Source of the DNA: Flavobacterium lipolyticum
Lineage (GTDB): Bacteria > Bacteroidota > Bacteroidia > Flavobacteriales > Flavobacteriaceae
Assembly (NCBI RefSeq): GCF_020905335.1
Contig: NZ_JAJJMN010000002.1
Location: forward strand, 124,001 to 188,000
Direction of reading: 5' to 3'
Length of the DNA: 64,000 bases
The translations under genes were made by a program, and so were the position numbers. Below, piece by piece: positions 1 to 9,700 of the stretch. Numbering within the stretch: the stretch's first letter is position 1; the number at the start of each line of letters is the position of its first letter. A model generated the notes under the pieces. That model saw only the letters and a program-made list of their open reading frames with translations, was not told the origin of the DNA and searched no databases.

Positions 1-2
1 TT

Positions 3-3000
3 CCGGTTTCGTATAAAATAAATGGTGCGACACCAGTAGTAGAAACTATTCCAGGACCTATAAACCCACTTACTGAAGTATCTTATAGTTTTTCACAAAA
101 AGCAGATTTTTCTATACCGGAAAAGTATACGGTATTGGCTAGTACAGATTATCCAACCGATGCTATTGCCAATAATAATTCAATTACTACAATAGTTTAT
201 AATACGGGATCAGATGTGTTAATTGGATCAGGATCCACAATAACTACATGTTCCGCAGTATTTACTGATAGCGGGAATCGTTTTTTAAATTATAAAAACA
301 ACCTTGATGAGACAATGACTTTTAAGCCGGGGACAGTAGGTACTCGTATTAAAATTGACTTTAGTACTTTTGATGTAGAAGAAGGTTACGATTTTTTATT
401 TGTTTTTGATGGGCCAACAGATTCATCTGCTTTGTTAGGAATATTTACAGGAACTACTTTACCACAATCATTAATATCTACAGCTGCTGGAGGAGAACTG
501 ACGTTCAGGTTTATTTCAAATACAGGGGTAAGTAGGGCAGGTTGGATTGCAGCGATCTCTTGTGTTACTAAAATCGTAAATGATGCAAATGTAGTCTCTA
601 TAGTTACACCTGAAGTTATTGGTAAAAAATCAAGTCTGCATGATATAACAATTAAAGTTAGTAATCTAGGACCTGTTGCGTTAACGAATCATCCTGTGTT
701 TTATCAGATCAATGGAGCAACAAAGGTTACTGATGTTGTACCTAGTATTGCGCCCTACACGACTGCAAGTTTTACTTTTGTAACCAAAGCTGATTTATCG
801 AGTGTTAATGCTACTTATACAATTAGAAGTGGTGTTGATATAGGAGATGATAATAACGCCAATGATATAATCGAAAAAATTGTATTTAATAATAATGATT
901 TGCCAGTTCATACCAATACAAATGGATATGCTATTTCTAAGTTAAAATGGAATGAGGTAATAAATACTTCTGAAGCCACAGCATATTCAGACTTTAAGAA
1001 CATAAAAATTCCAATTTATGCAGGAACTACCTATCAGCCGGAAGTTACACTTATCAAGCCAGAAGCACCTCTTGATAAATATAAAACAAGTTCAGTTGGC
1101 GTATTTACAATGATAGTTATTGATTTAAACGGTGATGGTAATTTGACAGATGAGTTTTATGATGGAAAATTTTGGATAAATACCCTTAAAAGTTCAGAAT
1201 TACCTATAATTCCTTCAAGCACAAGTACACATTATTTTAGAGATAATACAACTTTAGCAGAGGGTATAACTATTCCTAGGGGGACTACAGCAGGGGAGAA
1301 GTTAATGCGTGTTGTTCATATGTTGCGTAAAGATCAGGAATATTACAATGTAAATCTTGGTCCAACAAAGGATGAATTAACAAGTTCCAGCTCAGATTTT
1401 GAGGTAGAAGAATACACCATTAATGTATTGCCATTCACAGCTGCTGACGCCAGTATAGATAAAATAACAGTACCAGTTAAACCGGGTAATGCTCCGGTAT
1501 CGGTTAGAGCTGTAATTCGTAATTATTCAACAGTAGCAATTTCAAACTTCCCGGTGGCTTACAGAGTTAATGGTGGAGTTGAAGTCATCCAAAATCAGGT
1601 AGCTGCAATTCCGACAGGAGGAACAGCAGACATTGTCTTTACAACAAAGGCTGATTTAGGGGCTCCCGGTGACTATACTATTGATGTATACACCAAATTA
1701 GCTGGGGATACTGATGTTACAAATGATTCTAAGTCTATAGCGCTTTCACATGTGGCAAATTACGCTACTAACGTTGTAGGGACTTTTGATGGTGTAGATG
1801 ATTTTATTAAAATAGATAGTACACCAACTCTTAATCTGACTAACAATTATACATTCGAGGCCTGGATTAATAAGAAGGAAGGATTTCGCTATTATAGAAG
1901 TTTTTTTGAGAAAGGCTCGGTAATAGTTTATATTAATAATGACTCTACCTCTGGTGTTGAAGACAACAGTTTAATACTCTATATTGTTACATCAGCAGGT
2001 AATTATATTTTAAATACGGGATTAAATTCGATTAAACAAAATACTTGGCAACATATTGCTTATTCGGTAAGTGCTGCAAATGTGTATACAATTTATATCG
2101 ATGGGATTTCAGTTCCATTTACAACTTTAACTAGTGTTGGGGCTAGAGCTGCAAGGTCAAATGCTAACTTTCCTGCTTACATAGGTAATGATGCAAGCTT
2201 AATTCGTGGTTTTAAAGGTAATGTAGATGAAGTACGTATTTGGTCAGGAGTTCGTGATCAGGCTACAATTCTAGCGAATACTATGACAAAGTACACAGGT
2301 AATGAATCGGGACTTCTGGCATATTATTCCTTTTCCGAAGGAGACAAGCAATTTGTTTTCGATAGTACTTCAAGTGATAACACAGCAGTAGTTACAAATG
2401 CAGATACAAATGGTCAAGGTGAAGGTAAATTCTGGAATGTTCCGGTTTTATTACAAAAATTAGATTTTGTTAACCAACATTTGTCCTCTTATGATGCTGC
2501 AACCAAAACATATACAATAAAATTAAACGATGGAACAGATATAACAAAGGTAGTTGCTAATTATTCATTAGGAATGCAGAGTATTGCAAAAATAAATGGA
2601 ACGATACAAGTAAGTGGTGTTACTACAAATGATTACACAAACCCAGTTACTTTAACTGTAGAAGGAGTTGGTTTTAACTCAGGAATCTCAGAAACCTATA
2701 CTATTAAAGTATTTGTAGATTTTAATGAAGCTAAGTTGCTTTCATATGATTTTAAAACGGCATCTAATCCAGGATTAGCGCAAGAAATTAATACCGCAAT
2801 TGTAGGAAGTAATGCAACGAAAACATTGGCCTATGGTACTGATGTGTCTAATTTAATTGCAGATTTTACCGTTTCACCAGGAGCAGAGTTATATATAGAC
2901 GGTGTAAAACAACAAAATTCCAAAGTAGTAGTTTCAGATTATACAAATAGCTTTTTAGTCTCAGTAATTTCGAGAGACAAGTTTTTGCAAACTAACTACG

Positions 3001-3797
3001 CAGTTATTTTAGACGCTAAAAATTCAGAAACAGATATTGTTGCGTATTCAGTAGCCGGCCAAGTAGGGGCAACTGTAATAGACCCAGTTTCAAAAACGGT
3101 AAAAGTGATGGTTAATAATAATGCCAATTTAAGCGCACTAGTTCCGGTATTCCGAACTTCAGATTTTGCAACATTGCGCATTGGAACCTATTTTCAAAAT
3201 AGTGGAGTTACTTCATTAAATTATGCCTTACCGGTACAGTATAATGTGACGGCTCAAAACGGGACAATAACGAATTGGACAGTCTCGGTTGAGAAAGCTA
3301 AACCAGTAATTTCTCTTTTAGGAGATACTGTAATTTCTTTGAATAGTGGATGTTCGTATGTAGAGGCAGGTTTTACAGCCAAAGATAATCTGGATGCAGA
3401 TATTGCTTCGGCAGTAGTAGTTACAGGAATTGTCGACGTAAACACAGCTGGACAATATATCCTGACTTATACTGTAAAAGATGCCTTGCAGAATGAATCT
3501 TCAGTTACCCGTACAATAAATGTATCCTCTACGATTTGTAAAACTCTTGGAATTGCAACCAACAAAATTGATGGACTTGTTATATATCCAAATCCGGTAA
3601 AGGAGGGGAAACTATATATACAAACAGCATCTGGTAGCATAAAGAATATTAGTATAGCAGATATGTCCGGGAAAAAAGTTTTCGTTAGACAAACAGAAAA
3701 TAAAGAATTAGATGTTTCAGGTTTGCCAGGTGGGGTATACGTAATTAAAATTGAACAAGACGGAAATACCTCCGTACAAAAAATAATTATAAAGTGA
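3..3797 (+). CDS. Giant multidomain T9SS cargo protein (5' end outside window)
   Basis: The frame is open from the first bases, so the gene begins upstream; 1264 codons are visible. Visible modules in order: a CARDB-like Ig module (codons about 1-68), a CUB-like domain bounded by cysteines (about 83-187), two more CARDB-like modules that repeat the phrase 'tKADLs/g...YTI' (about 195-300 and 480-580), a LamG/concanavalin-type domain beginning GTFDGVDDFIKI (about 594-790), cadherin/Ig-like repeats, a DUF5011-type Ig module (about 1100-1180) and a type A T9SS sorting domain from about 1188 (GLVIYPNPV ... GVYVIKI ... KIIIK). The protein is expected to be secreted through the type IX system and held at the cell surface, probably as an adhesin or carbohydrate binder. 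The domain calls are family-level; the ligand is unknown. A hairpin terminator follows at 3854. Confidence 0.85.
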   Translation, partial: PVSYKINGATPVVETIPGPINPLTEVSYSFSQKADFSIPEKYTVLASTDYPTDAIANNNSITTIVYNTGSDVLIGSGSTITTCSAVFTDSGNRFLNYKNNLDETMTFKPGTVGTRIKIDFSTFDVEEGYDFLFVFDGPTDSSALLGIFTGTTLPQSLISTAAGGELTFRFISNTGVSRAGWIAAISCVTKIVNDANVVSIVTPEVIGKKSSLHDITIKVSNLGPVALTNHPVFYQINGATKVTDVVPSIAPYTTASFTFVTKADLSSVNATYTIRSGVDIGDDNNANDIIEKIVFNNNDLPVHTNTNGYAISKLKWNEVINTSEATAYSDFKNIKIPIYAGTTYQPEVTLIKPEAPLDKYKTSSVGVFTMIVIDLNGDGNLTDEFYDGKFWINTLKSSELPIIPSSTSTHYFRDNTTLAEGITIPRGTTAGEKLMRVVHMLRKDQEYYNVNLGPTKDELTSSSSDFEVEEYTINVLPFTAADASIDKITVPVKPGNAPVSVRAVIRNYSTVAISNFPVAYRVNGGVEVIQNQVAAIPTGGTADIVFTTKADLGAPGDYTIDVYTKLAGDTDVTNDSKSIALSHVANYATNVVGTFDGVDDFIKIDSTPTLNLTNNYTFEAWINKKEGFRYYRSFFEKGSVIVYINNDSTSGVEDNSLILYIVTSAGNYILNTGLNSIKQNTWQHIAYSVSAANVYTIYIDGISVPFTTLTSVGARAARSNANFPAYIGNDASLIRGFKGNVDEVRIWSGVRDQATILANTMTKYTGNESGLLAYYSFSEGDKQFVFDSTSSDNTAVVTNADTNGQGEGKFWNVPVLLQKLDFVNQHLSSYDAATKTYTIKLNDGTDITKVVANYSLGMQSIAKINGTIQVSGVTTNDYTNPVTLTVEGVGFNSGISETYTIKVFVDFNEAKLLSYDFKTASNPGLAQEINTAIVGSNATKTLAYGTDVSNLIADFTVSPGAELYIDGVKQQNSKVVVSDYTNSFLVSVISRDKFLQTNYAVILDAKNSETDIVAYSVAGQVGATVIDPVSKTVKVMVNNNANLSALVPVFRTSDFATLRIGTYFQNSGVTSLNYALPVQYNVTAQNGTITNWTVSVEKAKPVISLLGDTVISLNSGCSYVEAGFTAKDNLDADIASAVVVTGIVDVNTAGQYILTYTVKDALQNESSVTRTINVSSTICKTLGIATNKIDGLVIYPNPVKEGKLYIQTASGSIKNISIADMSGKKVFVRQTENKELDVSGLPGGVYVIKIEQDGNTSVQKIIIK

Positions 3798-3853
3798 TTT
3801 TTTTATTGAAAAAAACATAAAGATTAATTACGAATCTAGTTGTAAATTATTTG

Positions 3854-3885
3854 AAGCCAGTGAATTATTTCACTGGCTTTTTTTA
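3854..3885 (+). terminator. Rho-independent terminator after the T9SS cargo gene
   Basis: Inverted repeat AAGCCAGTGAA / TTCACTGGCTT followed by a T run, 57 nt after the stop codon. Confidence 0.8.
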
Positions 3886-4140
3886 TTAATCGTAAGAAAG
3901 ATGAAAGATAAGCTTCAATTAAAATTTTTTCTATCGTATTATTGCGTACATTTCTACTATCATTTTATAATCAATAAATTTATACGTCCTAAGAAACAGA
4001 TTATTTTTGTAAATAATTAAGTTACTTAGAGTACGCATAGACTTTTCTTCTTATCAAAGAGATATTTACTAGAGAAATTACTGTTTTAAATCAATTTTGC
4101 GTAAAAAAACAACAATTGCGTATACATGAGTAGTGTCTTT
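3886..4140. other. AT-rich intergenic stretch with TGCGTA motifs
   Basis: No gene seen. It holds TCGTATTATTGCGTA at 3934-3948 and two TTGCGTA copies at 4097-4103 and 4116-4122. The sequence GTATACATGAGTAGTGTCTT follows at 4119. The TGCGTA pairs recur upstream of other secretion genes in the window. Confidence 0.4.
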
Positions 4141-4172
4141 TTGTTTCTTAATTAGAGGAATAAATACATTTG
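4141..4172 (+). promoter_or_regulatory. Bacteroidetes-type promoter of the TPR/LuxR gene
   Basis: TTG at 4141-4143, a 21-nt spacer, then TACATTTG at 4165-4172, which matches the TTG / TAnnTTTG consensus. It predicts an mRNA leader of about 180 nt before the regulator gene. Confidence 0.55.
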
Positions 4173-4285
4173 CCTTCGAAAAAAAAATAATAAGTTTTAA
4201 TTGCATATTAATAATGTCTTTTTATTTGTTACTTGTGTATAGTAGTTACAGATAAAAGCAGAAAATTTTAGTATTAGTACTATGA

Positions 4286-4346
4286 TAGATCTCAGGAGGT
4301 AATGTTTCAGATCTATAAAAATATAAGCAAACTTGTTACTGTTTAA
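4286..4346 (+). promoter_or_regulatory. Leader hairpin with a 14-codon upstream ORF
   Basis: A 7-bp inverted repeat TAGATCT (4286-4292) / AGATCTA (4309-4315) encloses a perfect AGGAGG (4294-4299) and an ATG (4302). The ATG opens a 14-codon ORF that ends at 4346, 12 nt before the regulator's start. A perfect Shine-Dalgarno is unusual in this phylum. A translational control role is inference. Confidence 0.35.
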
Positions 4347-4358
4347 TTATCTAAAAAT

Positions 4359-5837
4359 ATGATGAATTCAAAATTTGTTGCATGTCTACTTTTAAATCTT
4401 TTTTTAACTCCTTTGTTTTCGCAAAGTAAGGAAGTGGTTGATTCATTATTGAGGGAAAATAGAAAAATAGTTAGTTTAAAAGAAGTTTTGGTAAATACTG
4501 ATAAGGCTTTTAGAATTGCGAAATCCATTAATTATGAAGAAGGAGTACTTCGTGCAGAGCTAGAAAAGATTATTGTATTCTTTTACCAAGACAATATTAA
4601 TAAGGGCGCGGAAAGAATAAAAAAGATTGAACCTGAAATTCTGAAGTCGAATAATATTTTTCTAATTACTAGATTAAGGACTATTAAAGGAACTATGTAT
4701 TTACGGCTACATATGAAGAGTCTGGCAAAGACAGAATTTAATAATGCATTATTCTATTCAGATAGAATTCTTGATGATGATCAACGTCACTATGTAAAAC
4801 AGTTAGCTTATTATGGATTGGCATTCGTAGCTAACGAGAGCGGTATAAAGAATAGTGAATATTTAGTTTTTAGATATCTTAAAAAATCGTACCAAGAGGC
4901 ATCTCTTATAAAGGATGTATCTCTTTTGGATGGTTTAGTTGTAATTTGTGACGTATTAGGGGCGTATTATTCAGATAGAAAAGATTTTACTTCTGCAAAA
5001 TTTTATTTAAAAAAGTCATTAATCATTTCGAAAAAGGCAGAGTGTGTTAGGTGTCAAGTATATTCTTTCAGTAGAATAGGCAGAATGTACTATAATATGG
5101 AAGACTATGTCAATGCAATGAAGAATTATGAAAAGTCTCTTGAAATTAGTAAATTAAGTGGGAATTTAGTTGCAATGGAAGATATTTATAGAGAATTGGC
5201 CATAGTATATGATAAATTGGATAATGATGAAAAGTTAAAAGAAAGTTTGCGAAACTTAACGCTTGTTAGAGATAGTATAAGGAATAACGATGACTTAGCT
5301 ATTGGAAGTACTGTCAAAAACATTACGGGTGATTTAGATTTAAAACATAAGAAAAATGTAAGTTATCTAAAAATATATATAATTATTGGAAGTATTTTAT
5401 GTTTTATACTTTTTTATGTCATTTTAATGTATTTAAAAAAGTATAAAGCGGAAAAAAATAACAATGATAAGTTGGAAAAAGACTTAATCGCGAAAACCCA
5501 TTTTATTCAATCGTTAAATTCGAATAAGTCTATTGCTGAAAAAGAAGAAGAGTTGAAAACTGTCATTCGCATGGCGATAAAAAATGATGTATTGTTTTTT
5601 CAAACATTTAATGAATTATTTCCTGATTTTAAAGATAAATTACTGCAATTAGATCCTTTCTTTAAAATTGTTGATTTAAAATTTTGCAGTTATTTGAAAC
5701 TAAATTTTGACACTAAAGAGATCGCGAGATACACGGGCAATTCGGTTAGATCTGTTGAATCTAAAAAATATCGTTTAAGGAAAAAAATGGGAATATCTTC
5801 TCAAGAAGATATTAACGCATGGTTTTTTAATTTATAA
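4359..5837 (+). CDS. TPR-containing membrane regulator with LuxR-type HTH
   Basis: The 492-residue protein has a Sec signal peptide (residues 1-21, ending LFSQ) and a helical TPR region of roughly residues 30-310. One transmembrane helix follows at about 345-365 (IIIGSILCFILFYVILMYL), then a coiled segment. A C-terminal LuxR/GerE-like helix-turn-helix sits at about 430-492, with core TKEIARYTGNSVRSVESKKY. This architecture, with periplasmic TPRs, one membrane span and a cytoplasmic DNA-binding domain, is common in Flavobacteriia as a one-protein signal transducer. The start could equally be the second ATG. Its position between surface-protein genes makes them plausible targets, but this is inference. 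The 5' leader carries an unusual small ORF. Confidence 0.8.
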   Translation: MMNSKFVACLLLNLFLTPLFSQSKEVVDSLLRENRKIVSLKEVLVNTDKAFRIAKSINYEEGVLRAELEKIIVFFYQDNINKGAERIKKIEPEILKSNNIFLITRLRTIKGTMYLRLHMKSLAKTEFNNALFYSDRILDDDQRHYVKQLAYYGLAFVANESGIKNSEYLVFRYLKKSYQEASLIKDVSLLDGLVVICDVLGAYYSDRKDFTSAKFYLKKSLIISKKAECVRCQVYSFSRIGRMYYNMEDYVNAMKNYEKSLEISKLSGNLVAMEDIYRELAIVYDKLDNDEKLKESLRNLTLVRDSIRNNDDLAIGSTVKNITGDLDLKHKKNVSYLKIYIIIGSILCFILFYVILMYLKKYKAEKNNNDKLEKDLIAKTHFIQSLNSNKSIAEKEEELKTVIRMAIKNDVLFFQTFNELFPDFKDKLLQLDPFFKIVDLKFCSYLKLNFDTKEIARYTGNSVRSVESKKYRLRKKMGISSQEDINAWFFNL

Positions 5838-6605
5838 AGATACCGGTTGTACAGTAATAGGTATTTGCAATCACCTAATTTAGGTTCCAGCTGTTTTGAA
5901 TTGTTTCGCTTGTTCAGGAGAAGTTATAGGATAAGTGAATAATAAATCTCCTTTTTTCATAATACTGTGAGAAAATTAAAATTTAATAAAAAATGGGGCC
6001 TTAAGGCCCCATTTTTTATTAACATAGTTAGTAAAACAATTATGCATCATAACTTTTTATTTGATGTGCTCACCGCTTTGATTGTGATTAATTCACTTAA
6101 TAAACAAATTCAGTTTTATAAGCAAATTCTACATTAGATTAACGCAGCACTTAAGCCGAGCGGCATATATTTCATAATCATCTTGTTCAACACTCTCCAT
6201 TGGACTTGTTATCTGTTTTCTTTAAAGTGACATTTTGTTGATATAAACCTTTAGGTGTTTGTTTGAATGCCTCTATCTCCAAGCAAAGAAGGTTGGTCGT
6301 TTTGAGAAGATAAAACCAAATAAATTTTCTTTGTCTAGTTTCGTCCTAATTATGTTTTTTCGCATAGTTAATCTGCAGGACGATAGAGTTTTCTAGTTAT
6401 GAATTGTATGAAAATTGGTTTTTATCTGTAGATATTATTATGTCTAATTCCATAAAGAAACTTGTTATGAATATTTTATAGGTGTCTTAGATGAATAGAC
6501 TTTCTTAGATTAATGTTTTTTCATGACATTCTCTTGTTTAATGTCTTGGTAATTAAAGCGTTGTGATTTTGTTTGAGTGTTGCGTATTATTGCGTAGTCA
6601 TACTT
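5838..6605. other. Long AT-rich intergenic region
   Basis: No gene recognised. It contains the terminator at 5990-6020. The direct repeat TGCGTATTATTGCGTA lies at 6581-6596, just upstream of the repeat-protein promoter. Confidence 0.4.
5990..6020 (+). terminator. Rho-independent terminator
   Basis: Perfect palindrome TGGGGCCTTAAGGCCCCA (5994-6011) followed by TTTTTT and preceded by A residues; it could work on both strands. It lies 150 nt after the LuxR-type gene. Confidence 0.75.
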
Positions 6606-6637
6606 TTGGCTAGAATATAGTTGTTGTATTTACTTTG
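6581..6637 (+). promoter_or_regulatory. Putative promoter and TGCGTA direct-repeat site
   Basis: TGCGTA-TTAT-TGCGTA (6581-6596, 10-bp period) sits 9 nt upstream of TTG (6606-6608). A 21-nt spacer and TTACTTTG (6630-6637, one mismatch to TAnnTTTG) follow. The 10-bp direct repeat is typical of response-regulator or LuxR-type dimer binding; the regulator is unknown. Confidence 0.4.
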
Positions 6638-6787
6638 CTCCAAAATAAACTGGTGCTACAATGAACCTATTAAAGCTTAGTTTTTTTGGATTGGAAAATA
6701 AATTAAAACTTAAAACTAATCTCTTCATGTAAAGTTGTAAAACTTTGGTTTGTAACCTGTACAGATTAATTAAAATCTTTGAAAATT

Positions 6788-9700
6788 ATGAATAAAAAAG
6801 TACTCCCGCTGTTTGTGTTTGTTTTAGGAGGATATATTGGGAATGCGCAAGTTGGGATTGGTACAGCTACACCAAACAATTCTTCGCAACTTGAAATTGT
6901 TTCTACTGATAAAGGGATATTGATACCTCAAGTGTCTTTAAAAAGTTCTAAAGATACTTCTACAATAATCAGTGGAAATGTCAATAGTCTTTTGGTTTTT
7001 AATACTGCGACTATTTCAGATATTACTCCAGGTTATTATTATTGGTTTGATAATAAATGGTTAAGACTTAGTTCCGAATTTCAACGTTCTTTAATTTGGG
7101 ATCCTGCTAATAATGCATTCAGTTATATTGATAATGATGGTAAGTCACAAATTGTAAATCTTGCTCAGTTGATCAAGACTAATGAAACGGTAACAACTTT
7201 AGTAAGAGTTTCAGATGGTAAATACACTTACACCAATGAAAAAGGAGCCCTTGTAACCATTGACATCGCTAACGACATATCGGGAACCGCTACAACAATC
7301 TTTAAGAACCCTGAGGTGATTAAAGAACTGGAGACCGTTGTAAAAGACAAAGAAACGGTAACGACTTTAGTCAATAAAGGAGCCGGAGAGTACACCTATA
7401 AAAATGAAAAGGGAACCGATGTGAATATCAGTGTTCTTGGTGATATAAAAACCAACATCAAAGATCTGTTATTGAATGCTGATGTTAAGGCGGCCATTAG
7501 TGCTGTTGCTTCAAAAACCGAAGGTACGGTAGGTTATGATCCTGTTAAGAATATTTTGGTTTATGCAGATGCTGCAGGAGTTAGTCAAACTGTTGATCTA
7601 AGTGGTATTGTAAAAACCAATGAAACGGTAACAACTTTAGTAAGAGTTTCAGATGGTAAGTATACATACACCAATGAAAAGGGAACCCTTGTAAGCATTG
7701 ACATCGCTAATGACATATCGGGAACCGCTACAACAATCTTTAAGAACCCTGAAGTCATCAAAGAACTGGAGACTGTTGTAAAAGACAAAGAAACGGTAAC
7801 GACTTTAGTAAGAGTTTCAGATGGTAAATACACGTACACCAATGAAAAGGGAGCCCTTGTAACCATTGACATCGCTAATGACATATCGGGAACCGCTACA
7901 ACAATCTTTAAGAACCCTGAAGTCATCAAAGAACTGGAGACCGTTGTAAAAGACAAAGAAACGGTAACGACTTTAGTAAGAGTTTCAGATGGTAAATACA
8001 CATATACCAATGAAAAAGGAGCCCTTGTAACCATTGACATCGCTAACGACATATCGGGAACCGCTACAACAATCTTTAAGAACCCTGAGATCATCAAAGA
8101 ACTGGAGACCGTTGTAAAAGACAAAGAAACGGTAACGACTTTAGTAAGAGTTTCAGATGGTAAATACACGTACACCAATGAAAAGGGAGCCCTTGTAACC
8201 ATTGACATCGCTAATGACATATCGGGAACCGCTACAACAATCTTTAAGAACCCTGAGGTCATCAAAGAACTGGAGACCGTTGTAAAAGACAAAGAAACGG
8301 TAACGACTTTAGTGAATAAAGGAGCCGGAGAGTACACCTATAAAAATGAAAAGGGAACCGATGTAAACATTAGTGTTCTTGGTGATATAAAAACCAACAT
8401 CAAAGATCTGTTATTGAATGCTGATGTTAAGGAGGCCATTAGTACTGTAGCTTCAAAAACCGAAGGTACGGTAGGTTATGATCCTGTTAAGAACATTTTG
8501 GTTTATGCAGATGCTGCAGGAGTTAGCCAAACTGTTGATCTAAGTGGTACTGTAAAAACCAATGAAACGGTAACAACTTTAGTAAAAGTTTCAGATGGTA
8601 AATACACGTACACCAATGAAAAGGGAGCTCTTGTAACCATTGACATCGCAAACGACATATCGGGAACTGCTACAACAATCTTTAAGAACCCTGAGGTCAT
8701 CAAAGAACTGGAGACCGTTGTAAAAGACAAAGAAACGGTAACGACTTTAGTCAATAAAGGAGCCGGAGAGTACACCTATAAAAATGAAAAGGGAACCGAT
8801 GTAAACATTAGTGTTCTTGGTGATATAAAAACCAACATCAAAGACCTGTTATTGAATGCTGATGTTAAGGCGGCTATTAGTGCTGTTGCTTCAAAAACCG
8901 AAGGTACGGTAGGTTATGATCCTGTTAAGAACATTTTGGTTTATGCAGATGCTGCAGGAGTTAGTCAAACTGTTGATCTAAGTGGTATTGTAAAAACCAA
9001 TGAAACGGTAACAACTTTAGTAAAAGTTTCAGATGGTAAATACACGTACACCAATGAAAAGGGAGCTCTTGTAACCATTGACATCGCAAACGACATATCA
9101 GGAACTGCTACAACAATCTTTAAGAACCCTGAGGTCATCAAAGAACTGGAGACCGTTGTAAAAGACAAAGAAACGGTAACGACTTTAGTCAATAAAGGAG
9201 CCGGAGAGTACACCTATAAAAATGAAAAGGGAACCGATGTAAACATTAGTGTTCTTGGTGATATAAAAACCAACATCAAAGACCTGTTATTGAATGCTGA
9301 TGTTAAGGCGGCTATTAGTGCTGTTGCTTCAAAAACCGAAGGTACGGTAGGTTATGATCCTGTTAAGAACATTTTGGTTTATGCAGATGCTGCAGGAGTT
9401 AGTCAAACTGTTGATCTAAGTGGTATTGTAAAAACCAATGAAACGGTAACAACTTTAGTAAAAGTTTCAGATGGTAAATACACGTACACCAATGAAAAGG
9501 GAGCTCTTGTAACCATTGACATCGCAAACGACATATCAGGAACTGCTACAACAATCTTTAAGAACCCTGAGGTCATCAAAGAACTGGAGACCGTTGTAAA
9601 AGACAAAGAAACGGTAACGACTTTAGTCAATAAAGGAGCCGGAGAGTACACCTATAAAAATGAAAAGGGAACCGATGTGAACATTAGTGTTCTTGGTGAT

